Below, in pieces: positions 1 to 8,696 of a DNA stretch of 64,000 nucleotides. The translations under genes and the position numbers were made by a program. This stretch comes from Mycobacterium dioxanotrophicus (GTDB lineage Bacteria > Actinomycetota > Actinomycetes > Mycobacteriales > Mycobacteriaceae), in the NCBI RefSeq assembly GCF_002157835.1, contig NZ_CP020809.1:7440001-7504000 (forward strand), written 5' to 3'. Below the pieces are notes generated by a model that saw only the letters and a program-made list of their open reading frames with translations, searched no databases and was not told the DNA's origin. The number at the start of each line of letters is the position of its first letter. Within the stretch, counting starts at the first letter, position 1.

Positions 1-247
1 CTGGGTATGCATTGCCAAAGTTGCCAGTGAACTCCACGAGGTCATACGACTCCAGGTACGCCCTCACAGGAACGGCAACTCCCTCAGTTAGCCCTATACC
101 CGGATCGGCAGTCCATTGCACCCGGACGTCACTAGCTACGCCCGGCCACCCACGCACCTCGGTTTTGTGGGTTTTTCCGCAGCTATTGACGAGTTGCACC
201 ACAACAGCACATAAGAGCACTAGCACCCTTGTACGCGCTAAGATCAT
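1..247 (-). CDS. Lipoprotein, C-terminus cut off by window edge
   Basis: This reading frame runs off the left end of the window, so only about 82 residues are visible. Its ATG overlaps the stop of the upstream effector gene in an ATGA arrangement, which argues strongly for a translationally coupled gene. The N-terminus has Arg/Lys residues, a hydrophobic stretch rich in Val and Leu, and then a lipobox-like LVNSC with the Cys near residue 23, so the product should be exported and lipid-anchored on the outside of the membrane. The family is not recognisable from this piece. A second effector in the window (10417-11964) is also followed by an overlapping lipoprotein, so I infer a partner or immunity role. 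Base composition here is visibly AT-richer than in the ESX genes. Confidence 0.6.
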   Translation of the reverse strand, partial: MILARTRVLVLLCAVVVQLVNSCGKTHKTEVRGWPGVASDVRVQWTADPGIGLTEGVAVPVRAYLESYDLVEFTGNFGNAYP

Positions 248-2634
248 TTCGGCGGTTCCGCGATCTTCGGATCAGGATTCTGCGTGACCTGATCATATTT
301 GTCATACATCGACTGCGTAGCATCCTGACGATCAGTTGGACTACCTGGCACAGTAGCGTTCAGTACATTCGCAAGAACCGAATCAGCATCGTTCACACTC
401 ACTCCGTTGGCTTTCAGCCCAGGAAGATCTTGTATTTGGGGATGATAACCGGGGCGCGGTTCATACGGATTATCACCAGTCCCCGTGTCACCCGCATGTG
501 TGCCCGCCACCTGGGGTGGGTCGGCAAAGTACTTTTGCGGATCGAATTTATCAACGTTGTCATACACGAGCGGTACATCATTAGCACTTAGTGCATTAAG
601 TGCAAAGCGTGCACATTCCGCTTTTGACGCAGGAGGAATGGTGTAATGGTCACCGGTTGGCTCTTTGCCGATGATCGAGTCTTCCATCACCGTGGCAAAC
701 ACATCGAAGCTAGGGCCAGCCACTACGCCATACCCGGGAATCGTGCCCAGGCCCCCAGTCACTGCCTTTTGCCCCAACTCGTAGGCACTCTTCTGCTCCT
801 GCCACATTTCGTGTGCGTTCTTGCCGAGAGCCTCCGCTGCCTGTTGAGTACCGACCGCCGAGAGCCCCTTCAGCGTCTGCGCGTCCGTTAACCTCGGATC
901 ATTTTGCGAAACGTGCACCCCATTCTTGACATCTTCCGCCCATGAGTAGCTTGCGGCGAGTGCATGTGCGTTAGCAGCGCCGTGGAACTCTTTGTACGCT
1001 TCAGGATCGGTACTCAGCACCGAGAACACGCCTTTGGCCACTGGCTGATCCAGCAGTTGCTTATCAGGTTCAAAATTTGCGAATACTTTGCCGTCGTCGC
1101 CGACACTCGACAGCCCAGCGATTTCCGGTATATATGGGCTTAGACCATGCGCATATCCTCTGACTAGCTCAGGATTTACCTGCCCGAGCGTATGGTGATT
1201 GGCGCCGCCCATCAAGTCAGGCTTGTGACTACCAATGTAACTCGCATATTTGTCTGCGGTTTCCGCGGCCAGAGCTCGCTCTTCCGGGAGATGGGCATCG
1301 TGTGATTCGTTAGTCCAGCTGAAGAGATGGCCAGCAGCTTTCCCATTGTCGGGCCAGTCGATTGCATTGACATCATGAAGGAAGTCGTCAGCACTTACCC
1401 CATTCCTGCCCATTACCTGATCGTTGATAATTCGGTGATCGTCATCAACGGCTTCGAACAGACTCTGGATCGCTTCGGCACCTCCTACCCGAGGATTATC
1501 CGCGATGACATCCATCGCTTTGTCGGCGGCGACTATCATTTGCCTATCGAGCTCAGTTCCCGTCTGGAATGCCGGGTTTCCATCCTTCACAATGTCGGCA
1601 ATACTGTCCAGTTCCGATCCGAATGCAAGAGCCTTTGTCAAGGGGCGATCGTCCGTCACGATGGTCTGATCAGCACGTTGCAAGACGTCTCGGACACTGT
1701 CTGGCAATAAATCAGCGCCGCCCCTTGTCGTGTATTTCGGATCATCGAGCGCCCCGACCTTTGGTTCAGTGACGGAAAATTGTACGTCTTTGTTACTCAT
1801 CAACTGCCACGAATTAGCGATGACACCCTTGTGGTCGCCTAGGCGTTGCTCTGCTTTTTTGAGTGCCTCGACGCTCATTCCCTTCTGCTGAGCCTGCATC
1901 TGGCTCAGGTAGGCCGATTGCTCTTCGGTGAGTTTCTGACCTGGTTTGATCCCTGACAGAACCTTGTCCACTTGCGCAGCAGCTTGTTGATCGCCGGCGA
2001 GCGTCTTGTGCACATCTTGCTCAGCCCGAGTGTGCACGTCCTTCTCGTCGGGCTTGTCGCCCTTCTTGTTGCCCATCTCGTCCGGCTTATCCCCCGGGCC
2101 CTTCTCCCCTGGCCCCTTCTCACCCGGCGCAAACTTCTGATTCGTAAGAGCGTCGTATTCGCCTTTGATGCCCTGCACCCGTCCGCGGATGTCGGTCATG
2201 TCGTTAGTGGACTTCTGGATGATGTCGCTGACCTGGCTGACACCCTTGTTGACGATCGGCAGCAGCTTACGGTCACGCTCGTCGGCGTCGGTATCGGGAA
2301 TCGACGCCGCCATGCTGGAGACCCAGCTCTTGACGTTGTCGAGGTTCTGCCGGCCAGTGGTCACCACATTGGCGGCATTGGTGACTTCAGCAGCCATCCG
2401 CTTGTCCAGATCCGCGAGCTTGCCGTAGACCTGCGCATGTTCCTTGTTCGCCGCGGCATAAGCATCCGAAGCCGTGCCCTGCCAACGGGAATCAGGTGCG
2501 GCGGCCTCCACGCTCGACTTCATCTGCAGCAGCCGCGAACTGCCGTCGAACTTGGAGCCGTCCTCAGGAGTGCCCTGCCCGAACGTTTCCCGCGCTTGCG
2601 ACCACGTCTCGTTGAACGCATCGAGCAGCCCCAC
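244..2634 (-). CDS. EspA/EspE-like type VII secretion effector with TPR-like region
   Basis: The product is about 796 aa. I chose the GTG at 2634 because a GGGAGG ribosome site sits just upstream and the homologue at 11964 starts at the same VGLLD; the open frame extends further only as a shadow of the next gene. Residues 1 to about 165 form a helical domain with a W-x-G (RWQG near residue 46), almost the same as the N-terminus of the protein at 10417-11964. Residues 165-220 are a charged, Gly/Lys/Glu-rich linker, and the rest is a long helical region like that called TPR-repeat region in actinobacterial proteins. No nuclease or other catalytic motif is evident. It lies downstream of an EspC-like gene and upstream of a coupled lipoprotein. 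Co-secretion through ESX-1 is inferred from context and from EspA/EspC precedent. Confidence 0.7.
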   Translation of the reverse strand: MGLLDAFNETWSQARETFGQGTPEDGSKFDGSSRLLQMKSSVEAAAPDSRWQGTASDAYAAANKEHAQVYGKLADLDKRMAAEVTNAANVVTTGRQNLDNVKSWVSSMAASIPDTDADERDRKLLPIVNKGVSQVSDIIQKSTNDMTDIRGRVQGIKGEYDALTNQKFAPGEKGPGEKGPGDKPDEMGNKKGDKPDEKDVHTRAEQDVHKTLAGDQQAAAQVDKVLSGIKPGQKLTEEQSAYLSQMQAQQKGMSVEALKKAEQRLGDHKGVIANSWQLMSNKDVQFSVTEPKVGALDDPKYTTRGGADLLPDSVRDVLQRADQTIVTDDRPLTKALAFGSELDSIADIVKDGNPAFQTGTELDRQMIVAADKAMDVIADNPRVGGAEAIQSLFEAVDDDHRIINDQVMGRNGVSADDFLHDVNAIDWPDNGKAAGHLFSWTNESHDAHLPEERALAAETADKYASYIGSHKPDLMGGANHHTLGQVNPELVRGYAHGLSPYIPEIAGLSSVGDDGKVFANFEPDKQLLDQPVAKGVFSVLSTDPEAYKEFHGAANAHALAASYSWAEDVKNGVHVSQNDPRLTDAQTLKGLSAVGTQQAAEALGKNAHEMWQEQKSAYELGQKAVTGGLGTIPGYGVVAGPSFDVFATVMEDSIIGKEPTGDHYTIPPASKAECARFALNALSANDVPLVYDNVDKFDPQKYFADPPQVAGTHAGDTGTGDNPYEPRPGYHPQIQDLPGLKANGVSVNDADSVLANVLNATVPGSPTDRQDATQSMYDKYDQVTQNPDPKIAEPPK

Positions 2635-2716
2635 CACGACCTCCCGGAATCCCCTACAGCTAACTCTCAGTATCGCAGGCTGGCCGCGGGGCCACGTGCA
2701 CGAATCCCGTCCAGCG

Positions 2717-3652
2717 CTACGACTTGTCGGGCAGGAACGGCGGCGATTCCCAGGTGCGCGTATCGGGCATGTCGTCGTTGGGCCAGTTCCGGGAGACCGG
2801 TGGCGACTGTGACGGTCCAGGTTCCAACGTGTCACCGTTGTCGGGCCAGTCCCCGTAGATCGGTGGAAGCCGCGGGTGAGATTCGCCGTGGACGATGACG
2901 TCACCCCCTCCGTGTCCCATGACATCGCCACCCGCGTGACCCATGACGTCACCGCCGAATGGTGGGAGCCCCTGAAGCTCGCGCATCCGCTCTTCGCTCA
3001 GGATCCCGCTCTGAACTGGTGGCCTCTGGCCGGCTGGGGCTCCCGCACCCGGCCCGGCTCCGGCCGCGCTGGCCTTCGCTGCAGCATCGGCCGCCGCGGC
3101 GCCACCGCCGCCGGCACCCTGCATTGCGGTCTGCACGATACCTTGCGCACCCTGCATCGCCTGCTGCGGGATCTGCGAAAGCCCCTGCACAGCGCCCTGA
3201 ACAGGCTGCGCCATGCCCTGCATCATCTGCCCGGCCACCTGACCGAACTGGCTCATCACCTGGCCCGCCGGCTGGGGGCCGCCCTGGGCACCCTTGCTCA
3301 TCACCGTCCCGGCGCCTTGGCGGTTGTCCGTTTGAGCGGACTCCATGCGATCGGCCTGCGCCTTGAGCCGGGCGGCGGCCTCCGAGTCCCCACGCTCGTA
3401 GGCCTGGGCGGCCTGCTTCAGCAGGTCACCGATTTTGGCCGACGCTGACTGAGTCGCGCCCAAGGCGTTGCCGCGCGCCGATTGCGCGGCATCAAGCACA
3501 TCCTGCATCGGAAAGCCGATGGTGCCGTGGCTGTTCTGCACACCCGAGGTCGCCGGAGCACCACTGACAAAGCTGGCAACCTCGTCACTGAGGCTGCTGA
3601 CCTGTTGCCCCCACCAGGTCACGGCACTTGTGTCAGCCCTGAACTGCGTCAT
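2717..3652 (-). CDS. EspC-like ESX-1 secretion-associated protein with low-complexity tail
   Basis: The product is 311 aa, longer than the roughly 100 aa of EspC. The first 105 residues look like the EspC/EspF (DUF2580) helical hairpin and end with AYERGDSEA, a YxxxD type VII secretion signal near residue 87. The tail is a Gln/Met/Gly-rich stretch, an Ala/Gly run, a short tandem repeat of GGDVMGH-like units containing His and Asp, and an Asp/Pro/Trp-rich end. No membrane segment is seen. It is the first gene of a minus-strand unit with the EspA-like effector and a lipoprotein, and is divergent from mycP1. By analogy with EspA-EspC, I infer that it supplies the export signal for the effector encoded downstream. 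Confidence 0.65.
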   Translation of the reverse strand: MTQFRADTSAVTWWGQQVSSLSDEVASFVSGAPATSGVQNSHGTIGFPMQDVLDAAQSARGNALGATQSASAKIGDLLKQAAQAYERGDSEAAARLKAQADRMESAQTDNRQGAGTVMSKGAQGGPQPAGQVMSQFGQVAGQMMQGMAQPVQGAVQGLSQIPQQAMQGAQGIVQTAMQGAGGGGAAAADAAAKASAAGAGPGAGAPAGQRPPVQSGILSEERMRELQGLPPFGGDVMGHAGGDVMGHGGGDVIVHGESHPRLPPIYGDWPDNGDTLEPGPSQSPPVSRNWPNDDMPDTRTWESPPFLPDKS

Positions 3653-3937
3653 CGGCCCCTCCGATTCTGACGGACTTGCTGACCGACAAGTCTATTGCCG
3701 CTGCCGCCACCCCTCGAACGGAAAGTCTGGGACAACAATCGGCCTTGCTGTCATTGGCCAAGTACCCCAGGAAGAAAGCGTAATTCCCACGTCTGGTACA
3801 CCCTTATGATTGCCTGCGTGCAAATGGCCAGTCGGCTTGTCGTAGGTAGACGCGGTTCGGGGCAGGCGCAGATTTGTTTGCTACATGTGCATCAGCACAC
3901 GGCAGACGGATCTACCGTCGAGGGGGGTGCGTAGGAC
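3653..3937. promoter_or_regulatory. Divergent promoter region between espC-like gene and mycP1
   Basis: This 285-base stretch separates two divergently transcribed units (the EspC-like cassette and mycP1-eccE1-espB-espL), so it must hold promoters for both. I see no convincing coding frame and no clear -35/-10 pair that I would assign. The bases before mycP1 (TCGAGGGGGG) give a strong ribosome binding site for its GTG start. Confidence 0.5.
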
Positions 3938-5287
3938 GTGCAGCGCTTAGCCGTCATGATGCTTGCGGTGTTGCTGGCGATGTTCAGCGCACCGCCGGCC
4001 TGGGCCATCGATCCGCCGGTGATCGACGCCGCAGCAGTTCCGCCGGATCAATTGGGTCCCGACGAGCCGACCGAGCAGCGCTACGAGTGCAAGGGCCCCA
4101 CGGTCATGCCCAACTCGAACTTCGCCGACAAGCCATGGGCCAACAACTACCTCCGGATCGCCGATGCGCAGAAGTTCGCAACGGGCGCCAGCGTAACTGT
4201 GGCCGTCATCGATACCGGTGTCAACGGGTCGCCGCGCGTCCCTGCCGAACCCGGCGGTGATTTCGTCGATGCGGGCGGCAATGGCATGTCCGACTGCGAC
4301 GCCCATGGGACGCTGACCGCGTCGATCATCGCGGGGCGGCCGTCCCCGACCGACGGGTTTGTCGGCGTCGCTCCCGACGCCCGAATCCTGTCGCTCCGCC
4401 AGACCTCCGGGATGTTCCAACCGAAAGGCGCCCAACGGGATCCGAACAACCCGAACGACACCCCGACCGCCGGCTCCATCCGCAGCCTCGCCCGCTCCAT
4501 CGTGCACGCCGCCAACCTCGGCGCGCAGGTGATCAACATCAGCGAGGCGGCCTGCTACAAGGTGACCCGCCGCATCGACGAGTCCACCCTGGGCGCCGCG
4601 ATCAACTACGCCGTCAACGTCAAGAATGTGGTCATCTTGGTGGCCGCGGGCAACACCGGCGGCGACTGCACTCAGAACCTCCCGCCGGATCCGTCGATCC
4701 CCTCCGACCCTCGGGGATGGCGCGGAGTTCAGACCATCGTCAGCCCGGCCTGGTACGACCCGATGGTGTTGACCGTCGGCAGCATCGCCGAGAACGGTCA
4801 GCCGAGCGGATTCTCGATGTCCGGACCGTGGGTGGGTGCCGCGGCACCCGGTGAGAACCTCACGGCGCTCGGATACGACGGCCAGCCGGTCAACGCCGTC
4901 GCCGACCAGGACGGCCCCAAACCCCTGTTCGGCACGTCGTTCTCGGTTGCCTACGTGTCGGGCCTGGCCGCCCTGCTCAAGCAGCGCTTCCCAGATCTCA
5001 CTGCCGCGCAGATCATCAACCGAATCACCGCCACCGCACGCCATCCCGGCGGCGGCGTGGACAACTACGTCGGAGCCGGCGTGATCGATCCGGTCGCCGC
5101 GCTCACCTGGGAGGTCCCGAGCGGTCCTGCCAAGGCCCCGATGCGGGTCAAGGAAGTACCGCCGCCGGTGTACATCCCGCCGCCAGACCGTGGCCCGATC
5201 ACCATCGTCGTCGCCATCGGTCTGGGGTTGGCGTTCGTCCTCGGGGTGGCCGCCATGGCCCGCCGCGCGTTGAGGCGACGCCGATGA
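3938..5287 (+). CDS. mycP1: Mycosin MycP1, ESX-1 membrane-anchored subtilisin-like protease
   Basis: The product is 449 aa, matching the usual mycosin length of about 446. It starts with a Sec-type signal peptide ending near AWA. The catalytic triad of the subtilase S8 family is visible: Asp in VAVIDTGV near residue 92, His in CDAHGT near 121 and Ser in FGTSFS near 333. A proline-rich linker is followed by a single TM helix at about residues 422-442 and an Arg-rich cytoplasmic tail. Mycosins cap the periplasmic side of the ESX complex and process ESX-1 substrates such as EspB. It starts with GTG, and its stop overlaps the eccE1 start by four bases (ATGA). Order and strand match the M. tuberculosis mycP1-eccE1-espB-espL group. 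Confidence 0.93.
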   Translation: MQRLAVMMLAVLLAMFSAPPAWAIDPPVIDAAAVPPDQLGPDEPTEQRYECKGPTVMPNSNFADKPWANNYLRIADAQKFATGASVTVAVIDTGVNGSPRVPAEPGGDFVDAGGNGMSDCDAHGTLTASIIAGRPSPTDGFVGVAPDARILSLRQTSGMFQPKGAQRDPNNPNDTPTAGSIRSLARSIVHAANLGAQVINISEAACYKVTRRIDESTLGAAINYAVNVKNVVILVAAGNTGGDCTQNLPPDPSIPSDPRGWRGVQTIVSPAWYDPMVLTVGSIAENGQPSGFSMSGPWVGAAAPGENLTALGYDGQPVNAVADQDGPKPLFGTSFSVAYVSGLAALLKQRFPDLTAAQIINRITATARHPGGGVDNYVGAGVIDPVAALTWEVPSGPAKAPMRVKEVPPPVYIPPPDRGPITIVVAIGLGLAFVLGVAAMARRALRRRR

Positions 5288-6678
5288 ACCTCCTGCGCCA
5301 GTTCGGCTTTCGGTTCAGCACCGGCCACGCCATCTGGGCTGCCGCGCTGATTCCGGCATGCGTGGCAATCTGCATGCACTTCCACCTGCTGTGGTTGGGC
5401 ATCACGCTGGGCGTGCTCGTCGCATTGTTCTCAGTGCTGACGATCCGCGGACGCCGACTGACCGGCTGGGTCGCCGCTGTGTTCTCGTGGCGGCGCCGGC
5501 ATCGCACCACGCCCGATCCGGCCTCCGACCCGGCCGTCGGATCGACCGTGATGCCCGGCGATCACGTCGCGGTGCGCTGGCAGGGCGACTACCTGATCTC
5601 CGTAATCGAGTTGGTGCCAAGGCCATTCACCCCGACCGTGATCGTCAACGGCAAGGCCGTGACCGACGACATCATCAGCAGCAAGCTCGTCGAGGACCTG
5701 TTGCTCGCACACTGCCCCGACCTCGAGGCCGACATCGTCTCGTCCGGGCATCGGGTGGGCCGCACCGCCCCGGCCAGCCTGGTGGCGCTTTACGAGCAGG
5801 TGGTGGGCCCCTATCCCGCGCCGGCGAACCGGCGCACCTGGGTGGTGCTGCGTGCGAATCCCGATACGACGCAACGCTCTGCACAGCGCCGCGACTCCGG
5901 CGTCTCCGGCCTGGCCCGGTACCTGGTGGCGTCGACGACGCGGATCGCCGATCAGCTGGCCAGCCACGGGATCGACGCCCAATGCTGCCGTAGCTTCGAC
6001 GACTACGACAAAGCCACGGAGATCAGCTTCGAGAAGGAATCCTGGTCCGTCATCAAGGGCCGCAGCACGTTTACCGCTGCCTACAGCGCACCGGGCGGCC
6101 CCGATGTCTGGTGGTCGGCGCGTGCCGATCACACCACCACGCGCGTTCGGGTCATCCCGGGCATGGCGCCGATCAGCACCGTGCTGCTCACCACGTTGGC
6201 CAATCCCACGACACCACGCGGCTTTTCGTGTCTTTTCGGCGGCCAACGGGCTGCCCTGCAGGGCATCAGCCCGGTGACCGACAAGCATTACGAGCTCCCG
6301 ATCGGGTCGGCCGGTGTGCTGATCGGCGAGACCGCCGACCGCTACCCGGTGTACATGCCGTTCGACGACGTCGACGTCAGCATCAACCTCGGCGACGCCC
6401 GGCTGTTCACCCAGTTCCTGATCCGCTCGGCCGCCGCCGGCGCGGTGATCACGCTGAGTCCACAGTTCCGGGAGTTCGCCTCGCTGATCAACGGCCGTGT
6501 CGGACGCGTGCCCCGGGTGGCGTGGCCCCATGCCACGACGTACCTCGGCCCACACCAGGGAGTGGGACGAGTCATCCTGCGGCCCAACTTTATTGACACA
6601 CCTCGGCACCGGCAGCTGCCCATCCAGCTGATCAATCCGCGTGAAGAGAGCCGCTACCAGATGGCGTTGGAACAGTGA
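5284..6678 (+). CDS. eccE1: EccE1, ESX-1 membrane core component
   Basis: The 464-aa product is very near the roughly 462 aa of M. tuberculosis EccE1. Two adjacent TM helices lie at about residues 14-55, then an Arg-rich loop and a large mixed alpha/beta domain to the end, as is typical of EccE. EccE sits at the periphery of the hexameric ESX core with EccB, EccC and EccD. The start is coupled to mycP1 through an ATGA overlap, and espB follows after 43 bases. The frame is intact, unlike eccA1 and eccD1 in this window. Confidence 0.92.
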   Translation: MNLLRQFGFRFSTGHAIWAAALIPACVAICMHFHLLWLGITLGVLVALFSVLTIRGRRLTGWVAAVFSWRRRHRTTPDPASDPAVGSTVMPGDHVAVRWQGDYLISVIELVPRPFTPTVIVNGKAVTDDIISSKLVEDLLLAHCPDLEADIVSSGHRVGRTAPASLVALYEQVVGPYPAPANRRTWVVLRANPDTTQRSAQRRDSGVSGLARYLVASTTRIADQLASHGIDAQCCRSFDDYDKATEISFEKESWSVIKGRSTFTAAYSAPGGPDVWWSARADHTTTRVRVIPGMAPISTVLLTTLANPTTPRGFSCLFGGQRAALQGISPVTDKHYELPIGSAGVLIGETADRYPVYMPFDDVDVSINLGDARLFTQFLIRSAAAGAVITLSPQFREFASLINGRVGRVPRVAWPHATTYLGPHQGVGRVILRPNFIDTPRHRQLPIQLINPREESRYQMALEQ

Positions 6679-6721
6679 CAACCGTCATTGGAGGCGAGCC
6701 TCCAGTTGGTTCGGGGGGACC

Positions 6722-8287
6722 ATGGGTGAGCAAGTAAATGCGATGACCGACCAGATTCGGGCGCGAGCGACGAGCCTCGAAGGCCTGAGAGTTCCGACGA
6801 GTATGGGGCAGTCATCGGTCCAGCGGCCCTGCGGGTTGGATTTCGCCGGCACAGTGGCTCAGAACTTTGGTCGGGGCGCAGACGGCATCATGGGCTACCA
6901 GGTCGTCGGTGACAACCAAAAGACGCGTCTCACGCAAGCCCTGACATCTGCGGCCAATGCCTACGAAAGGGTCGACAGCGAAGTCGCAGACGCGATCAAG
7001 GCAGGCGCGGGCGGTCAACTCCCGACTGTAACGGTCGAACAACCGAGTACAGACGCCTTGCCCGCTCCTCGCGCTATCGATGCTCCAACAGCGCTCTCGG
7101 CTGCGGGCTACGCCCAGATCAAAGACACCGAGGAGCGTCTACACGACGGCGACAACGGATCTTCGCTCCGCACGGCTGCTACCCAGTGGCGTATAGCCAG
7201 TGCGCAGCTGACGACCATGAGCTCGCAGTTCAACACGTACGGTGTGCCATGGGAGGGAAGCGCGGCTGAGGCCGCATCCCAAAAGTTCGACGCGATGTCG
7301 GTGTGGTTTACCAAACTCGCGGGCGCGTGGATGGAACTCGCAGACGAGGCAGAGCGCATCGCCGACGCGCAGGAAACCGCGAAGGCTGCACATACGCCCG
7401 TCTATCAGTGGTACGCGATCGGCGACGCGGTGCTCAAGTGGATGATGATCAACGGCGTTGATCAATTCGACGGGTTGACAGCAGAATTCATCGCCCAAGA
7501 GATGGCGAAGCTACAAGCCGAGTCCGATGAGATTCGCAACACCTACAAGAATGCCGCCATGATGAAGGCCATCACGCTCGATCCGCCTCCCGACGGGGCG
7601 ATCAATGTCGGTGGCCCTGACGATCGCAGTATTGGACCAGATGACAGCCTATCCCGGAAAGAGGGTGGGCCCAAGCCGGGTGAATCTGGGCCGCAGTCCG
7701 CGAATTCGGCTACGCCAACCGTGTCTCCCGCAAGTGCTGAACAGAAGACCGCCTCGAAGCCGCAAACCGCTTCGCCCTCCGGCGACGCGCCATCGGGCGG
7801 CTCCCCGTCAGGCGCAAGCGGTTCCCCGTCAGGCGCAGGCGGCTCCCCCTCAGCAGCGGGCGCGGCTTCTGGCGGCATGCCAGCTGGGCTCGGCGGCAAA
7901 CCAGATCTGCCGAAGCTCAACGAACCAACATTGAAGCCCGCCAGCCTCGGCGGAGGCGGTGCAGGCGGCGGGGGCGGAGGGGGAATGTCCAAAGCTCCGC
8001 TCGGACCGTCCATGGGCGCGGATTCGTTCGGACAGACTCCCACCGGCGCACGGGGAGCGAATGCTGCTGCTGTACCCGCCGGCGCTGCGGGTGGCGGCAT
8101 GGGTGGCGGTGGCATGGGTGGCGGTATGGGTCACGGCGCCGGTAAGCAGGGCAAGGAGAAGCGCCGCGACCCGAAATTGTCCCCAGATGAAGACCTGTAC
8201 AAGGAAGACCGCGCGTGGACTGAGCCGGTGATCGGCCGTCAGATTCCGCAACGACGCCGCAAGGAAAACGTGAAGGAGCCGTCATGA
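6722..8287 (+). CDS. espB: EspB, ESX-1 secreted substrate
   Basis: The product is 521 aa, against 460 in M. tuberculosis. I chose the ATG at 6722 because GGGGGG lies just upstream and the EspB-like helical bundle starts there. The PE-like half carries the YxxxD export motif (AYERVDSEV) near residue 80. The PPE-like half has a W-x-G (VPWEGS) near residue 177. Residues from about 300 are Pro/Ser/Gly-rich and low in complexity, with Gly-Met repeats. The end, with DEDLYKEDRAWTEPVIG, closely matches the EspB C-terminus. EspB is cleaved by MycP1, oligomerises into rings and is exported by ESX-1. Its stop overlaps the espL start by ATGA. Confidence 0.9.
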   Translation: MGEQVNAMTDQIRARATSLEGLRVPTSMGQSSVQRPCGLDFAGTVAQNFGRGADGIMGYQVVGDNQKTRLTQALTSAANAYERVDSEVADAIKAGAGGQLPTVTVEQPSTDALPAPRAIDAPTALSAAGYAQIKDTEERLHDGDNGSSLRTAATQWRIASAQLTTMSSQFNTYGVPWEGSAAEAASQKFDAMSVWFTKLAGAWMELADEAERIADAQETAKAAHTPVYQWYAIGDAVLKWMMINGVDQFDGLTAEFIAQEMAKLQAESDEIRNTYKNAAMMKAITLDPPPDGAINVGGPDDRSIGPDDSLSRKEGGPKPGESGPQSANSATPTVSPASAEQKTASKPQTASPSGDAPSGGSPSGASGSPSGAGGSPSAAGAASGGMPAGLGGKPDLPKLNEPTLKPASLGGGGAGGGGGGGMSKAPLGPSMGADSFGQTPTGARGANAAAVPAGAAGGGMGGGGMGGGMGHGAGKQGKEKRRDPKLSPDEDLYKEDRAWTEPVIGRQIPQRRRKENVKEPS

Positions 8288-8622
8288 CCGATGGAATGCA
8301 TCCCGAGGTTGCCGCAGTGCTGCAGAAGGCGCAACAGCTGCAGGCTCTGATGGACGACCAACTGCACAAGATGAATACCGAAACCTTCACGGCAGCTGAC
8401 GAAACCAACACAGTCGAGGTGACCCTGAACGGTCACCATCACCTGAAGTCGGTGTTCATCGAGGACGGCTTGCTTCGGCTGGGTGCTCAAACAGTCGAGC
8501 AGCGGCTCAATGAGGCGCTGCAAAAGGCGACCGCTAAAGCATCGGCATCGATCACCGCCGACCGGGAACGACTCGACGAGATGGTGGCGGGCTTGACCAG
8601 AGAGGGCACGCCCCAGCAGTAG
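8284..8622 (+). CDS. espL: EspL, YbaB/EbfC-family ESX-1 accessory protein
   Basis: This 112-aa acidic, helical protein has the YbaB-type core with a leading helix, then VEVTLNGHHHLKSVFI and a second long helix. Its length and position directly after espB match M. tuberculosis EspL (115 aa), a cytosolic protein reported to stabilise EspE, EspF and EspH and to influence whiB6 expression. Its start overlaps the espB stop. I see no secretion motif, consistent with a chaperone-like or regulatory role. Confidence 0.85.
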   Translation: MTDGMHPEVAAVLQKAQQLQALMDDQLHKMNTETFTAADETNTVEVTLNGHHHLKSVFIEDGLLRLGAQTVEQRLNEALQKATAKASASITADRERLDEMVAGLTREGTPQQ

Positions 8623-8696
8623 CCGTCCGCGTGACCGCCCGCCCGACACCCATGCGGCTGCAACCGGATTGCACTGAACGTGACTGAAGGGGATGC

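Noticed and set aside
12..287. Plus-strand open frame of 91 aa at the left edge
   Set aside because: The opposite strand holds a coupled lipoprotein with a signal sequence and lipobox; the plus frame has no recognisable family.
2635..2952. N-terminal extension of the EspA-like effector
   Set aside because: It overlaps the end of the EspC-like gene in another frame, and the homologue at 11964 starts at VGLLD.
7740..8150. Repeat array in espB resembling a CRISPR or tandem repeat locus
   Set aside because: It is the Ser/Gly/Pro and Gly-Met low-complexity coding part of EspB, with no regular repeat-spacer structure.
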